A DNA stretch of 30,648 nucleotides from a virus (IMGVR_UViG_3300025168_000401:1-30648); one strand, 5' to 3'. Positions 1 to 5,830 are shown, numbered from the stretch's first letter. Program-made: numbers and translations. The notes: generated from the letters alone by a model not told the origin.

Positions 1-114
1 AAAAAAGTTATGGGTATGATTGGTGAAATTATTAAAGTTAATAACAAAAAAGTTAAAGTTGATTTTGATGGTCAAACATTCAGTGTTCCTAAATCAATGA
101 TAATAATAAAATAA
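1..114 (+). CDS. C-terminal end of a small unknown protein (cut by window start)
   Basis: The frame is open from base 1 to a TAA at 112-114 and encodes about 37 residues rich in lysine, valine and isoleucine. A basic beta-like stretch (VNNKKVKVDFDGQTFSVP) suggests a small beta-barrel or nucleic-acid-binding type fold, but this is only an impression. Internal ATG codons at 10 and 16 could be starts. The true start probably lies before the window. Five bases separate it from the next gene, so the two are likely co-transcribed. No function can be assigned. Confidence 0.5.
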   Translation, partial: KKVMGMIGEIIKVNNKKVKVDFDGQTFSVPKSMIIIK

Positions 115-119
115 TAATT

Positions 120-359
120 ATGACAAAAAACCAATTAATTAATGTAATTACAAGTCTAAAGATAGACTTAAAATATTTAAAGAAAGATCTGCAATTTAGA
201 TTAGAGGGGAATGACATAGAGGGTGCAACTAAAAAGTATGAAAACAATTATCCTTCTTTAGCTGGTACATTTGAAGCATATGCCAGAATGGATAATGATA
301 CATTTAAGAGATCCATTAAAGCTATTGAAAATATGGAAAAAGAATTGCAAATAAATTAA
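120..359 (+). CDS. Small hypothetical protein, 79 aa
   Basis: The ATG start is preceded by an A/T-only stretch (ataataatt), the usual context in this genome. The product is mostly charged and helical (many K, E, D, N) with no cysteine pair, signal peptide or membrane segment. A coiled-coil-like pattern runs through residues 10-35 and again near the C-terminus. I do not recognise a family. Its position between the truncated first gene and the DUF932 gene suggests an early or middle accessory gene. It is accepted as real because it fills the space on the coding strand with the same codon bias as its neighbours. Confidence 0.6.
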   Translation: MTKNQLINVITSLKIDLKYLKKDLQFRLEGNDIEGATKKYENNYPSLAGTFEAYARMDNDTFKRSIKAIENMEKELQIN

Positions 360-360
360 A

Positions 361-442
361 AGTAATGCGCAGGAGGCTTGGATACCCGAGAGAGCTTTCG
401 TATATTTACGGTATAAATAGATGCAAAACGAATAAAAACTAA
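361..442 (+). other. GC-richer intergenic island, possible structured leader RNA
   Basis: Between the 79-aa gene and the DUF932 gene the composition changes sharply: 365-410 is much richer in G and C than its surroundings. It can form small hairpins: CTTGG/CCGAG with one G-U pair, and CGTA/TACG around TATT at 400-411. The string TATAAATA at 412-419 matches the T4 late-promoter core. A 25-codon frame (ATG 365 to TAA 442, starting MRRRLGYPREL) also runs through it, but its arginine-rich codons differ from every other gene here. A leader RNA or promoter region is more likely than a gene, at low confidence. Confidence 0.3.
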
Positions 443-461
443 TTAAAAAAAAATAAAAGTT

Positions 462-1280
462 ATGATCAATATAGAAAATTTACAATCAGCAAAATTTATG
501 AGTAAGGAAGAAATTAGTAAAGTAGCTCCTTCAGTATTTACAATGAATCCTTCAAATGAGGTATCAGATAAATATACTCATATTCCAACAGAAGAAGTTA
601 TTAATGATATGGAAGAATTAGGTTGGGGAGTTGTTGATGCAAAAGAAGTTAAAGCTAGAACTAAATCAACAAAAGGATTCCAAAAACACTTACTAGTATT
701 TAGAAATAATGATATTGTTATTAATGGAGAAGATGGAGATACTGTTTTTCCACAAATATTATTAACAAACTCTCATGATGGTAAAAATGCTTTTACATTT
801 ACAGCAGGATTATTTAGAATGATTTGTGAAAATGGTTTAGTTATTGCAGATACAGAATTTGAAGATGTAAAAATGCGTCATATGGGTTATACATTTGAGG
901 ATCTACAATCAATGATTAAAGAAATGGTGGAAAAATTACCATTAACAGTTGAATCTATGAATAAAATGAAGGCCGTTGAGTTAGAAGGAGAGCAAGTATT
1001 AGAATTAGCAAAATCATTACTTGATATTAGAGTTGAAGGAACAGATAATACATTTAATGATATTGCAATTACTAATGTATTAGAATCTCAACGTAAAGAA
1101 GATGAAGGAATGGGATTATGGGAGGTATTTAATAGAGTACAAGAAAATATTATAAATGGTAATTTTTATTACAATACTAAATCAGGAAAACAAAGACAAG
1201 CTCGTATAATTAAGAATTTCAAACAAGATATTGATTTAAATAGAAACATGTTTGCAAAAGCTTTAGAATTTGCTTGTTAA
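462..1280 (+). CDS. DUF932 family protein (phage/plasmid-like TIGR03299 type)
   Basis: This 272-residue protein fits the DUF932 family found in many phages and plasmids. The core pattern is seen at about residues 75-130: a block HLLVFRNNDIVINGEDGDTVFPQILLTNSHDGKNAFTF is followed by GLFRMICENGLVI, matching the family's 'SHDG....F..GLFRxxCxNGL' signature. The C-terminal half is helical and ends in basic residues (KSGKQRQARIIKNF). The family's biochemical role is not settled; it is often near recombination or replication genes. The start is ATG after an A-rich run (aaataaaagtt), the same leader used at 5831. The gene stands alone, with a terminator 15 bases downstream. Confidence 0.85.
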   Translation: MINIENLQSAKFMSKEEISKVAPSVFTMNPSNEVSDKYTHIPTEEVINDMEELGWGVVDAKEVKARTKSTKGFQKHLLVFRNNDIVINGEDGDTVFPQILLTNSHDGKNAFTFTAGLFRMICENGLVIADTEFEDVKMRHMGYTFEDLQSMIKEMVEKLPLTVESMNKMKAVELEGEQVLELAKSLLDIRVEGTDNTFNDIAITNVLESQRKEDEGMGLWEVFNRVQENIINGNFYYNTKSGKQRQARIIKNFKQDIDLNRNMFAKALEFAC

Positions 1281-1294
1281 TAAATTAATACATG

Positions 1295-1329
1295 CGCATA
1301 TAACCGCGTTTTTTTGCGGTTTTTATGCG
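1295..1329 (+). terminator. Nested-hairpin intrinsic terminator after the DUF932 gene
   Basis: The inner stem ACCGC (1303-1307) pairs with GCGGT (1316-1320) around a T-rich loop and is followed by TTTT. An outer stem CGCATA (1295-1300) pairs with TATGCG (1324-1329), enclosing the inner hairpin and its T-run. It lies 14 bases after the stop codon and separates the DUF932 gene from the glycan cassette. The T-run inside the outer stem is unusual for a simple intrinsic terminator. Confidence 0.7.
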
Positions 1330-1391
1330 TTGTATAATATATATAATATGAATGTCACATAGTAATGCAAAATAAATAAAAAAACAAATAT

Positions 1392-2423
1392 ATGAGTTGG
1401 GAAAATTTATATCCAGAAGAAAATAATTTAGTTAAACTGTCCTTAGAGCATGGGGGTAGTATAAAACCTTTAATAATTCCAAGTAAATTTACAGGAGGAA
1501 CGGGACTATGTAATGCTACTATTTATAATGATGAAAATGAAGGATTATTAGTTAATATAAGGCATGTGGGATATGTTATGCACCATGTTGAATTTAACCA
1601 AAAATATTGGGGAATGTGGGGGTGTATGCAATACATGAATCCTGAAGAATTTGCATTTTTAGAAACAACTAATTATTTATGTCATTTAGACGATGATTTA
1701 AATATAAGTAGATCAAGTAAAATTGATACTACTAAATATGATAAACCTCCACTTTGGGATTTTATAGGACAAGAAGATGTAAGAATATTTAGATGGAATA
1801 ATAAATTATATACTTGTGGTGTAAGAAGAGATATTGATGAAATTGGAACGGGAAGAATGGAAATGTGTGAAGTTATATTAGGTAATGAAGGATTTGTTGA
1901 AGCTACAAGAGATAGAATAGAAGTTCCTGAAAAGGATGGATATCTTGAAAAAAATTGGATGCCTGTTTTAGATATGCCTTACCATTTTATTAGACATGCT
2001 GATCCCATAGAATTAGTTAAAGTTGATTGTAAAAATAAAAATTGTGAAGTAATTGTAAAAAAAGATCCTAGTGAAAAAATTGCTAAAAAACTATCAGGTT
2101 GTGATTTAAGAGGAGGGTCACAAGTAATACCATTTGGGGAATATAGATTATGTATTACTCATGAATGCTTTTTTCCATGGCATCCTGTTGGAAATGAAAA
2201 AGATGCTCATTATTATCATAGATTTGTTTTTTATGATAAAGATTGGAATATAGTTAAAATATCTAAACAATTTAAATTTATGGATGCTATGATAGAATTT
2301 AATTGCGGGTTAGCTGAAGTTGGTGATGATTTATTAATTACCTTTGGCTTTCAAGATAATGCTGCGTATGTACTTAAAATGCCTAAAATAATATTAGAAA
2401 AAATTGAATATGAGAAATTATAA
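1392..2423 (+). CDS. GH130-like five-bladed beta-propeller protein (putative glycosidase or phosphorylase)
   Basis: The 343-residue product resembles the beta-propeller module related to GH130/GH43-type enzymes that is often attached to glycosyltransferases. The signs are an early NIRHVGYVMHHVEF blade, EDVRIFRWNNKLYTCGVRRD at mid-length, a RGGSQVIPFGEYRLCITHE strand, and the C-terminal FNCGLAEVGDDLLITFGFQD. The last matches the family's 'F.AGLA..GD.L.ISFG..D' pattern. EDVR and GGS are plausible active-site loops. Whether it is a glycosidase, a phosphorylase or only a sugar-binding propeller cannot be told from sequence. The TPR gene starts inside its 3' end, and a glycosyltransferase follows, so a role in glycan or surface modification is inferred. 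Confidence 0.65.
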   Translation: MSWENLYPEENNLVKLSLEHGGSIKPLIIPSKFTGGTGLCNATIYNDENEGLLVNIRHVGYVMHHVEFNQKYWGMWGCMQYMNPEEFAFLETTNYLCHLDDDLNISRSSKIDTTKYDKPPLWDFIGQEDVRIFRWNNKLYTCGVRRDIDEIGTGRMEMCEVILGNEGFVEATRDRIEVPEKDGYLEKNWMPVLDMPYHFIRHADPIELVKVDCKNKNCEVIVKKDPSEKIAKKLSGCDLRGGSQVIPFGEYRLCITHECFFPWHPVGNEKDAHYYHRFVFYDKDWNIVKISKQFKFMDAMIEFNCGLAEVGDDLLITFGFQDNAAYVLKMPKIILEKIEYEKL

Positions 2424-3021
2424 ATTAGAAAATAAATTAAATAAATATATCTTTAATCCTAGAAAAGATAGATGTAATTTTGAATTAGCAAATAGTTATT
2501 TTGATATAGAACAATATGCTTCAGCTATATCTTATTATTTAAGAAGTGCTGAATTATCTAAAAATGATGATTTAGTTTACGAAAGTTTATTATGTTCTTG
2601 GGATTGTATGGCTAAAGTAGGGGGCAGACCTATATTTGAAAGAGGACAAATACTTCAAGCAATATCACATTCTCCACATAGACCTGAAGCTTATAATGCT
2701 ATGTGTTTATGGTTAGAATTTTGTGGACATAGAATTCCTTCTTCAGAAGAAAAATATTTAACCATGTATTCATATGCTTGTATAGGAATTTCTAATATAT
2801 TAAGTAATAAAGATTTTGAGTATTATAATAGGTATGATGGATATTTTGCATTTTTATATTATAAGGCTATTGCAGGATGGCATATAGGAAAAACACAAGA
2901 AAGTAAGGAGTTATTTTTGGAATTAGCAAATAATCCCAATAACAATTTAAATGAAAGGTATAAAACATTAATAAAAGAAACCATTGAGAATGTGGGGATT
3001 TCACATTTAGTCAAAGAATAA
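2410..3021 (+). CDS. TPR-repeat protein of the glycosyltransferase-associated type
   Basis: I chose ATG 2410 over an in-frame TTG at 2404; the gene overlaps the propeller gene by 14 bases and gives 203 residues. The N-terminal part (ANSYFDIEQYASAISYYLRSAE, then LVYESLLCSWDCMAKVGGR, then LQAISHSPHRPEAYNAMC) matches the tetratricopeptide segment that usually follows a glycosyltransferase domain in large bacterial and phage proteins. Typical landmarks are the 'AISYYLRSAE' helix and the 'RPEAY' turn. Here it is a separate gene between the propeller and the glycosyltransferase, so it may scaffold the two. It has no signal peptide or membrane helix. Confidence 0.65.
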   Translation: MRNYKLENKLNKYIFNPRKDRCNFELANSYFDIEQYASAISYYLRSAELSKNDDLVYESLLCSWDCMAKVGGRPIFERGQILQAISHSPHRPEAYNAMCLWLEFCGHRIPSSEEKYLTMYSYACIGISNILSNKDFEYYNRYDGYFAFLYYKAIAGWHIGKTQESKELFLELANNPNNNLNERYKTLIKETIENVGISHLVKE

Positions 3022-3038
3022 AACTAAATATAAAAGAG

Positions 3039-3836
3039 ATGGTAAAGAAGAAAAGTATACCTGTTATTGGGGTACCAGTAGTAAATGGAGTTCATTGGGT
3101 AAAAAGATTAATGTTATCAATTGATTATCCTGTGGATAATTTGTTTATAATTAATAATAATGGAAGAGGAGAAATTGATAAAGAATTAGATAAACTAAAG
3201 AATATATCTAATAAATTTATTAAAAATATACATATAACACACTTACCTTCTAATTTAGGAGTCCCAGCAGCTTGGAATTTGATTATTAAATCTTTTTTAA
3301 TGGAACCCTATTGGATAATTTCTAACCATGATGTTGCTTTTTCACCGGGTTTATTAAAAGAATTTTCAGATATGGCCCAAGATAAGGAGATAAGTATGAT
3401 TCATCCTAGAGCTGGTGAAAATAATGTAGGTACATATGATTTATTTGCTATAACTGAAATGGGGGTGAGAATTGTAGGATTATTTGATGAAAATTTATAT
3501 CCTGCTTATGGAGAAGATACAGATTATATAATAAGAGTTTTAAATTTAGACCCAAAAAAATGTTTAGGATTTAATAATACTTATTTACATGGAGAAGAAA
3601 TTGCTGATTGTGTTAATTATGAAAAAAATGGTCAACAAACATCTAAGGAAGAACCTCAAATGAAAGAAAAATTAGATAGAGTTGATAAGAAAAATTATGA
3701 GTACTTAACTAAAAAGTGGGGAAAAAATTGGAGAGAATTATCTCCTTGTAAACATCCTTTTGATAATAAAGAATATTCTAATTCTTACACTTCATGGGAT
3801 TTAGATTATATAAGAAATAAATATTTAGGATTTTAA
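3039..3836 (+). CDS. Glycosyltransferase, GT-A fold, family 2-like
   Basis: This 265-residue protein has a GT2 layout. An N-terminal strand (IPVIGVPVVNG, residues 7-17) leads into the nucleotide-binding half with NNNGRG at about 39-44. NLGVPAAWN at 72-80 is the usual 'N.G...A.N' helix. NHDV at 96-99 replaces the DxD metal and sugar-nucleotide motif, and GEDTDY at 158-163 is the 'ED' acceptor motif. It should transfer a sugar from a nucleotide-sugar donor in the cytoplasm. The acceptor is unknown: phage DNA, a virion protein or a host glycan are all possible. It belongs to the same cassette as the propeller and TPR genes, 17 bases downstream of the latter. Confidence 0.85.
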   Translation: MVKKKSIPVIGVPVVNGVHWVKRLMLSIDYPVDNLFIINNNGRGEIDKELDKLKNISNKFIKNIHITHLPSNLGVPAAWNLIIKSFLMEPYWIISNHDVAFSPGLLKEFSDMAQDKEISMIHPRAGENNVGTYDLFAITEMGVRIVGLFDENLYPAYGEDTDYIIRVLNLDPKKCLGFNNTYLHGEEIADCVNYEKNGQQTSKEEPQMKEKLDRVDKKNYEYLTKKWGKNWRELSPCKHPFDNKEYSNSYTSWDLDYIRNKYLGF

Positions 3837-3866
3837 AAATAAAAAATTAATTTAATAAAAACAAAA

Positions 3867-4535
3867 ATGAAAAAAATTAAATTTAAAGACTCAGATAATA
3901 ATTCCGATTGGGGAGTAATTACAACTAATAAATTTAAAGTAAATAAAAAAGCAAATAAAAGAGCATGGATAATTGATAATTTTTATGAAGATCCTGATGC
4001 TGTTAGGCAATATGCATTAGAACAAATGTATTGGGATAAGGGTCATGGAGGGGTTGGTTGGAGAACTAGAAAACAATTTGTATTTGATGGAGTTAAGGAA
4101 AAAATTGAAGAAACAATGGGTTGTAATATTACTAATTGGACTGATATTTATTCTATTTGTGGGGTATTCCAAAGTGGATTTTGTAGCGGAAATGTTCCAC
4201 CTTTAGTTTACCATGCTGATTCTCAACAATGGGCTGCTATGGTATTTCTTACACCAAGTGCACCATTTGAAACAGGTACTAAAGTTGTTGCAAATAAAAA
4301 ATCTAAAATATATCACACATCTCAAAGTGATGATATATTTGATTATTTCCCTCAACAAGAAACTTTTGTAGATGGAACCTTATATGAAGATGTTGATACA
4401 TTTGGAAATGTTTATAATAGAATGGTAATTTTTGATGGACAAACTATCCACAGCTCAATGGGATATTTTGGACATAGTATAGAAACCGGTAGATTATGGC
4501 AAATGTTCTTTTTTGATGCTGATTTGGCAAGATAA
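3867..4535 (+). CDS. DUF6445-like putative 2-oxoglutarate/Fe(II) oxygenase
   Basis: The opening 'AWIIDNFYEDPDAVRQYAL' (residues 33-51) is typical of the DUF6445 family, which has the double-stranded beta-helix fold of 2OG/Fe(II) dioxygenases. The expected metal ligands can be placed: H116 and D118 (YHAD) and H195 (DGQTIHSS), with R209 (GRLW) as candidate 2-oxoglutarate contact. Length (222 aa) fits a single domain. The substrate is unknown; hydroxylation of a sugar, protein side chain or base would all fit. It follows the glycosyltransferase by 30 bases and probably belongs to the same modification cassette. The start ATG has an A-rich leader. Confidence 0.7.
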   Translation: MKKIKFKDSDNNSDWGVITTNKFKVNKKANKRAWIIDNFYEDPDAVRQYALEQMYWDKGHGGVGWRTRKQFVFDGVKEKIEETMGCNITNWTDIYSICGVFQSGFCSGNVPPLVYHADSQQWAAMVFLTPSAPFETGTKVVANKKSKIYHTSQSDDIFDYFPQQETFVDGTLYEDVDTFGNVYNRMVIFDGQTIHSSMGYFGHSIETGRLWQMFFFDADLAR

Positions 4536-4557
4536 TAATTAATAAATAAATAATAAA

Positions 4558-4758
4558 ATGGATAAATTTCAAAAAGATTTTTTAGATAAAGTAGGTAGTG
4601 ATGAAATAATTAAAATTGCTAATATCCTAGATAGAGTAGGTTCTCAAGGAAAAATAGTAGAAGTAGTTTATTATGCCTTAACAACAATGTCTAAATCAGA
4701 TGGGAATATGTCTCCTCTTTTAGCATTACAAATTGCTGAGGAGGATTGGGATATATAA
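4558..4758 (+). CDS. Small hypothetical protein, 66 aa
   Basis: This short, mainly helical, acidic protein (MDKFQKDFLDKVGSDEI... ending EEDWDI) has no recognised domain, signal peptide or membrane segment. The start is preceded by aaataaataataaa, the standard A/T-rich context. Its stop codon TAA (4756-4758) directly abuts the RNA locus beginning about 4768, so its transcript could run into the tmRNA. Codon use matches its neighbours, and it fills the gap between the oxygenase gene and the RNA locus, so I regard it as real. Confidence 0.6.
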   Translation: MDKFQKDFLDKVGSDEIIKIANILDRVGSQGKIVEVVYYALTTMSKSDGNMSPLLALQIAEEDWDI

Positions 4759-4768
4759 TATTTATATT
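4759..4768 (+). promoter_or_regulatory. TATTTATATT element at the head of the tmRNA locus
   Basis: This is a close variant of the TATTTATAAT motif found before several gene groups in this window, placed directly after the preceding stop codon. If it were a -10 element, the transcript start would fall inside the P2-like strand (4768-4788). It may therefore instead be coincidental AT-rich sequence, or the RNA may be made by read-through and processing. Confidence 0.25.
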
Positions 4769-4828
4769 TGATCGTTTATAATTATATTAGCTACTTTTTG
4801 GACGTGGGTTCGATTCCCACCATCTCCA
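4768..4828 (+). ncRNA. tmRNA acceptor piece (P2 3' strand, T-arm, 3' acceptor strand)
   Basis: From the P2-like strand at 4768 it runs through TTTTTGGAC to the T-arm and ends at discriminator A4828. The bases at the CCA position read CTA (4829-4831), so a true CCA end is not encoded and would have to be added after cleavage. The 5' end of the mature piece cannot be fixed from sequence. Confidence 0.8.
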
Positions 4829-4850
4829 CTAAATATATACAATAAGATAC
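4829..4850 (+). other. tmRNA intervening segment (loop removed during processing)
   Basis: These 22 A/T-rich bases join the mature 3' end (A4828) to the mature 5' end (G4851). In permuted tmRNAs such a segment is cut out, with RNase P expected to make the 5' end at G4851 of the acceptor stem and tRNA 3' processing enzymes to trim the other side. Confidence 0.7.
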
Positions 4851-4908
4851 GGGGATGTACAGGTATTTGACATAAAGATAAGGGTATAATGAAGATCAAC
4901 GCATAACT

Positions 4909-4941
4909 GGCGAACAAGTTGAACTAGCGATGGCTGCTTAA
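4909..4941 (+). other. tmRNA tag reading frame, GEQVELAMAA-stop
   Basis: Resume codon GGC (4909-4911) opens ten codons followed by tandem TAA TAA. The tag starts with Gly-Glu, as I recall for Bacteroidetes tags, and ends in two alanines, the degron end recognised by Clp-type proteases. The methionine in AMAA is atypical compared with the common ALAA ending. The stop codons sit in the loop of a hairpin TGCTT (4935-4939)/AAGCA (4944-4948). Confidence 0.85.
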
Positions 4942-4948
4942 TAAAGCA

Positions 4949-4980
4949 CCCTAGCTAAACGGCAAATAGGGCAAGTCGTT
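4949..4980 (+). other. H-type pseudoknot downstream of the tmRNA tag
   Basis: Stem 1 is CCCTA (4949-4953) with TAGGG (4967-4971). Stem 2 pairs loop bases AACGGC (4958-4963) with GTCGTT (4975-4980), 6 bp with one G-U. This matches the place of PK2 in standard tmRNA. A competing helix GGGC (4969-4972)/GCCC (4984-4987) is possible. Confidence 0.7.
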
Positions 4981-5040
4981 AAAGCCCGGTGGTGGTGGAT
5001 CCCTTTGGGGATAATTTGGATTTTTTATATAAAATTATTA

Positions 5041-5050
5041 TATTTATACT
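5041..5050 (+). promoter_or_regulatory. TATTTATACT element before the gene at 5053
   Basis: A variant of the TATTTATAAT motif ends two bases before ATG 5053. If used as a promoter it would yield a leaderless message that starts after the ATG, so its role is doubtful here. Confidence 0.2.
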
Positions 5051-5052
5051 AT

Positions 5053-5475
5053 ATGATAAATTTAGATAATATTTTTCACTTATTTAGTTCTAATGATGAT
5101 TTAGATGGAATTGATAATAGCAATATCCATATTGACTTTAAAAACACCCCAATTTATTGGGTTGGAATGTATAAAAAATTAATATTAAATCATATAAATT
5201 TTAATAAAAAGATTACAAAGTTTTTTAAAAAGTCTGATGATGGGTTAGATTTAAATGATGTTCAAGAAGCTGGGGAGTTTGTTACATATAATAGAGCATG
5301 GTCATATATAACTAAAATTGATATTTCTAACAAAGAACATATAAAAGGAATAGATAATTATTCAGACAAACATTTAAATGCATCTTTAAAACTTGGTATA
5401 AATTTTTTCATAGAAACAGAAGAATATGAAAAATGTGCACATCTTCAAAAAATACTTAATTATCTCTCAGAATAA
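5053..5475 (+). CDS. Conserved-looking phage protein with a C-terminal UVR-like motif, 140 aa
   Basis: I start this gene at ATG 5053 rather than at an in-frame TTG (5005), because the longer form would read through the tmRNA 3' hairpin and add a hydrophobic, low-complexity N-terminus. The mature product has an acidic N-terminal part and a helical C-terminal half (EAGEFVTYNRAWSYITKID..., then ...FFIETEEYEKCAHLQKILNYL). The last segment resembles the short UVR helical hairpin seen in UvrB/UvrC and Clp-associated proteins, in which an 'EYExAAxLRD.I' pattern is typical; this is a weak similarity. The function is unknown. It lies between two copies of TGGATCCC. Confidence 0.6.
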   Translation: MINLDNIFHLFSSNDDLDGIDNSNIHIDFKNTPIYWVGMYKKLILNHINFNKKITKFFKKSDDGLDLNDVQEAGEFVTYNRAWSYITKIDISNKEHIKGIDNYSDKHLNASLKLGINFFIETEEYEKCAHLQKILNYLSE

Positions 5476-5628
5476 CTTGGATCCCCAAATTATTTTATAT
5501 ATCTTGGATATAAATTAATATTAGGTATTAAGGTACATATGTTAATATAAAGGATAAAATAATAAGAAATAAAGAGATTAAGGATATAGAGTACAATAGG
5601 TACCTAAGAATACACTAAAAAAATAATT

Positions 5629-5811
5629 ATGAGAAATAAAAACACATGCGTAAGATTAATGGATAAATTAAATGGTACATTTCAAACTTTAAAATTTATT
5701 TTAAGTAGACCTAATGCCGATATTCAAGAGTTTAAAACTGTTATTGATGATGGGAAAGACATTATTGAGGAAGTCAAAAGATTTCTAGACAGAGAAGAAG
5801 AATCAATGTAA
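5629..5811 (+). CDS. Small hypothetical protein, 60 aa
   Basis: The product is a charged, probably helical-hairpin protein (MRNKNTCVRLMDKLNGTFQTLKF..., ending KRFLDREEESM). I recall similar small proteins in T4-like marine phages but cannot name a family. The ATG follows aaaaaaataatt, the usual start context. The 153 bases before it (5476-5628) hold no gene I can support, only A/T-rich sequence and the repeat at 5478-5489. It is followed 19 bases later by the HD hydrolase gene, so the two are probably co-transcribed. Confidence 0.6.
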   Translation: MRNKNTCVRLMDKLNGTFQTLKFILSRPNADIQEFKTVIDDGKDIIEEVKRFLDREEESM

Positions 5812-5830
5812 TTAATTTAAAATAAAAGTT

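Larger units (their letters stand above)
4768..5012 (+). ncRNA. ssrA: Circularly permuted (two-piece) tmRNA
   Basis: The 3' tRNA-like part precedes the 5' part. A T-arm (4804-4820: stem GTGGG/CCCAC, loop TTCGATT) is followed by CATCTCC (4821-4827) and discriminator A4828. After about 22 bases comes GGGGATG (4851-4857), which pairs with CATCTCC over 7 bp with one G-U. A D-loop-like CAGGTATTTGAC (4860-4871) follows, as in tmRNA 5' ends. P2-like pairing joins the halves: GATCAA 4894-4899 with TTGATC 4768-4773, and GGTATAAT 4883-4890 with ATTATATT 4781-4788. The tag frame GEQVELAMAA starts at GGC 4909 and stops at TAA TAA (4939-4944) in a hairpin loop. A pseudoknot follows. Outer ends are approximate. 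It would rescue stalled ribosomes with SmpB and tag products for proteolysis. Confidence 0.88.
4851..5012 (+). ncRNA. tmRNA coding piece (5' acceptor strand, tag frame, pseudoknot)
   Basis: It begins with GGGGATG and the D-loop-like segment, then the P2 5' strand, the tag reading frame and a pseudoknot. It probably ends near the hairpin ATCCC/GGGAT (4999-5003 with 5008-5012), which is followed by AATTTGGA and six T residues and might help end transcription. Only about 37 bases lie between the D-loop GAC and the resume codon, too few for the usual PK1. Confidence 0.75.
4996..5490. repeat. Short direct and inverted repeats flanking the 140-aa gene
   Basis: TGGATCCC occurs at 4996-5003 and 5478-5485, and TTTGGGGAT (5004-5012) is the exact reverse complement of ATCCCCAAA (5481-5489). 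The gene at 5053-5475 is enclosed. The repeats are 8 and 9 bases, so chance is not excluded, but they fall at the tmRNA end and just after the gene's stop. Confidence 0.4.

Noticed and set aside
365-442. 25-codon frame as a real peptide gene
   Set aside because: Arginine-rich CGC/AGG codons are unlike every other gene in the window and the segment can fold; kept only as a possible RNA or leader.
2404-2409. TTG start for the TPR gene
   Set aside because: An ATG two codons later (2410) is available and every other start here is ATG.
4768-5012. Remnant of a host tmRNA left by prophage integration (attachment site)
   Set aside because: Integration would leave a 3' fragment alone at an element boundary. 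Here both halves are present within 245 bases, pair with each other, and keep a tag frame with a stop hairpin and pseudoknot; the phage is also of a lytic T4-like type.
5005-5052. Longer start (TTG at 5005) for the 140-aa protein
   Set aside because: It would overlap the tmRNA 3' hairpin and add a hydrophobic, low-complexity stretch; ATG 5053 is a normal start.
4851-5628. Standard one-piece tmRNA with the 3' end downstream of the tag
   Set aside because: No T-arm or strand complementary to GGGGATG follows the tag up to 5628; the fitting T-arm and acceptor strand are upstream.
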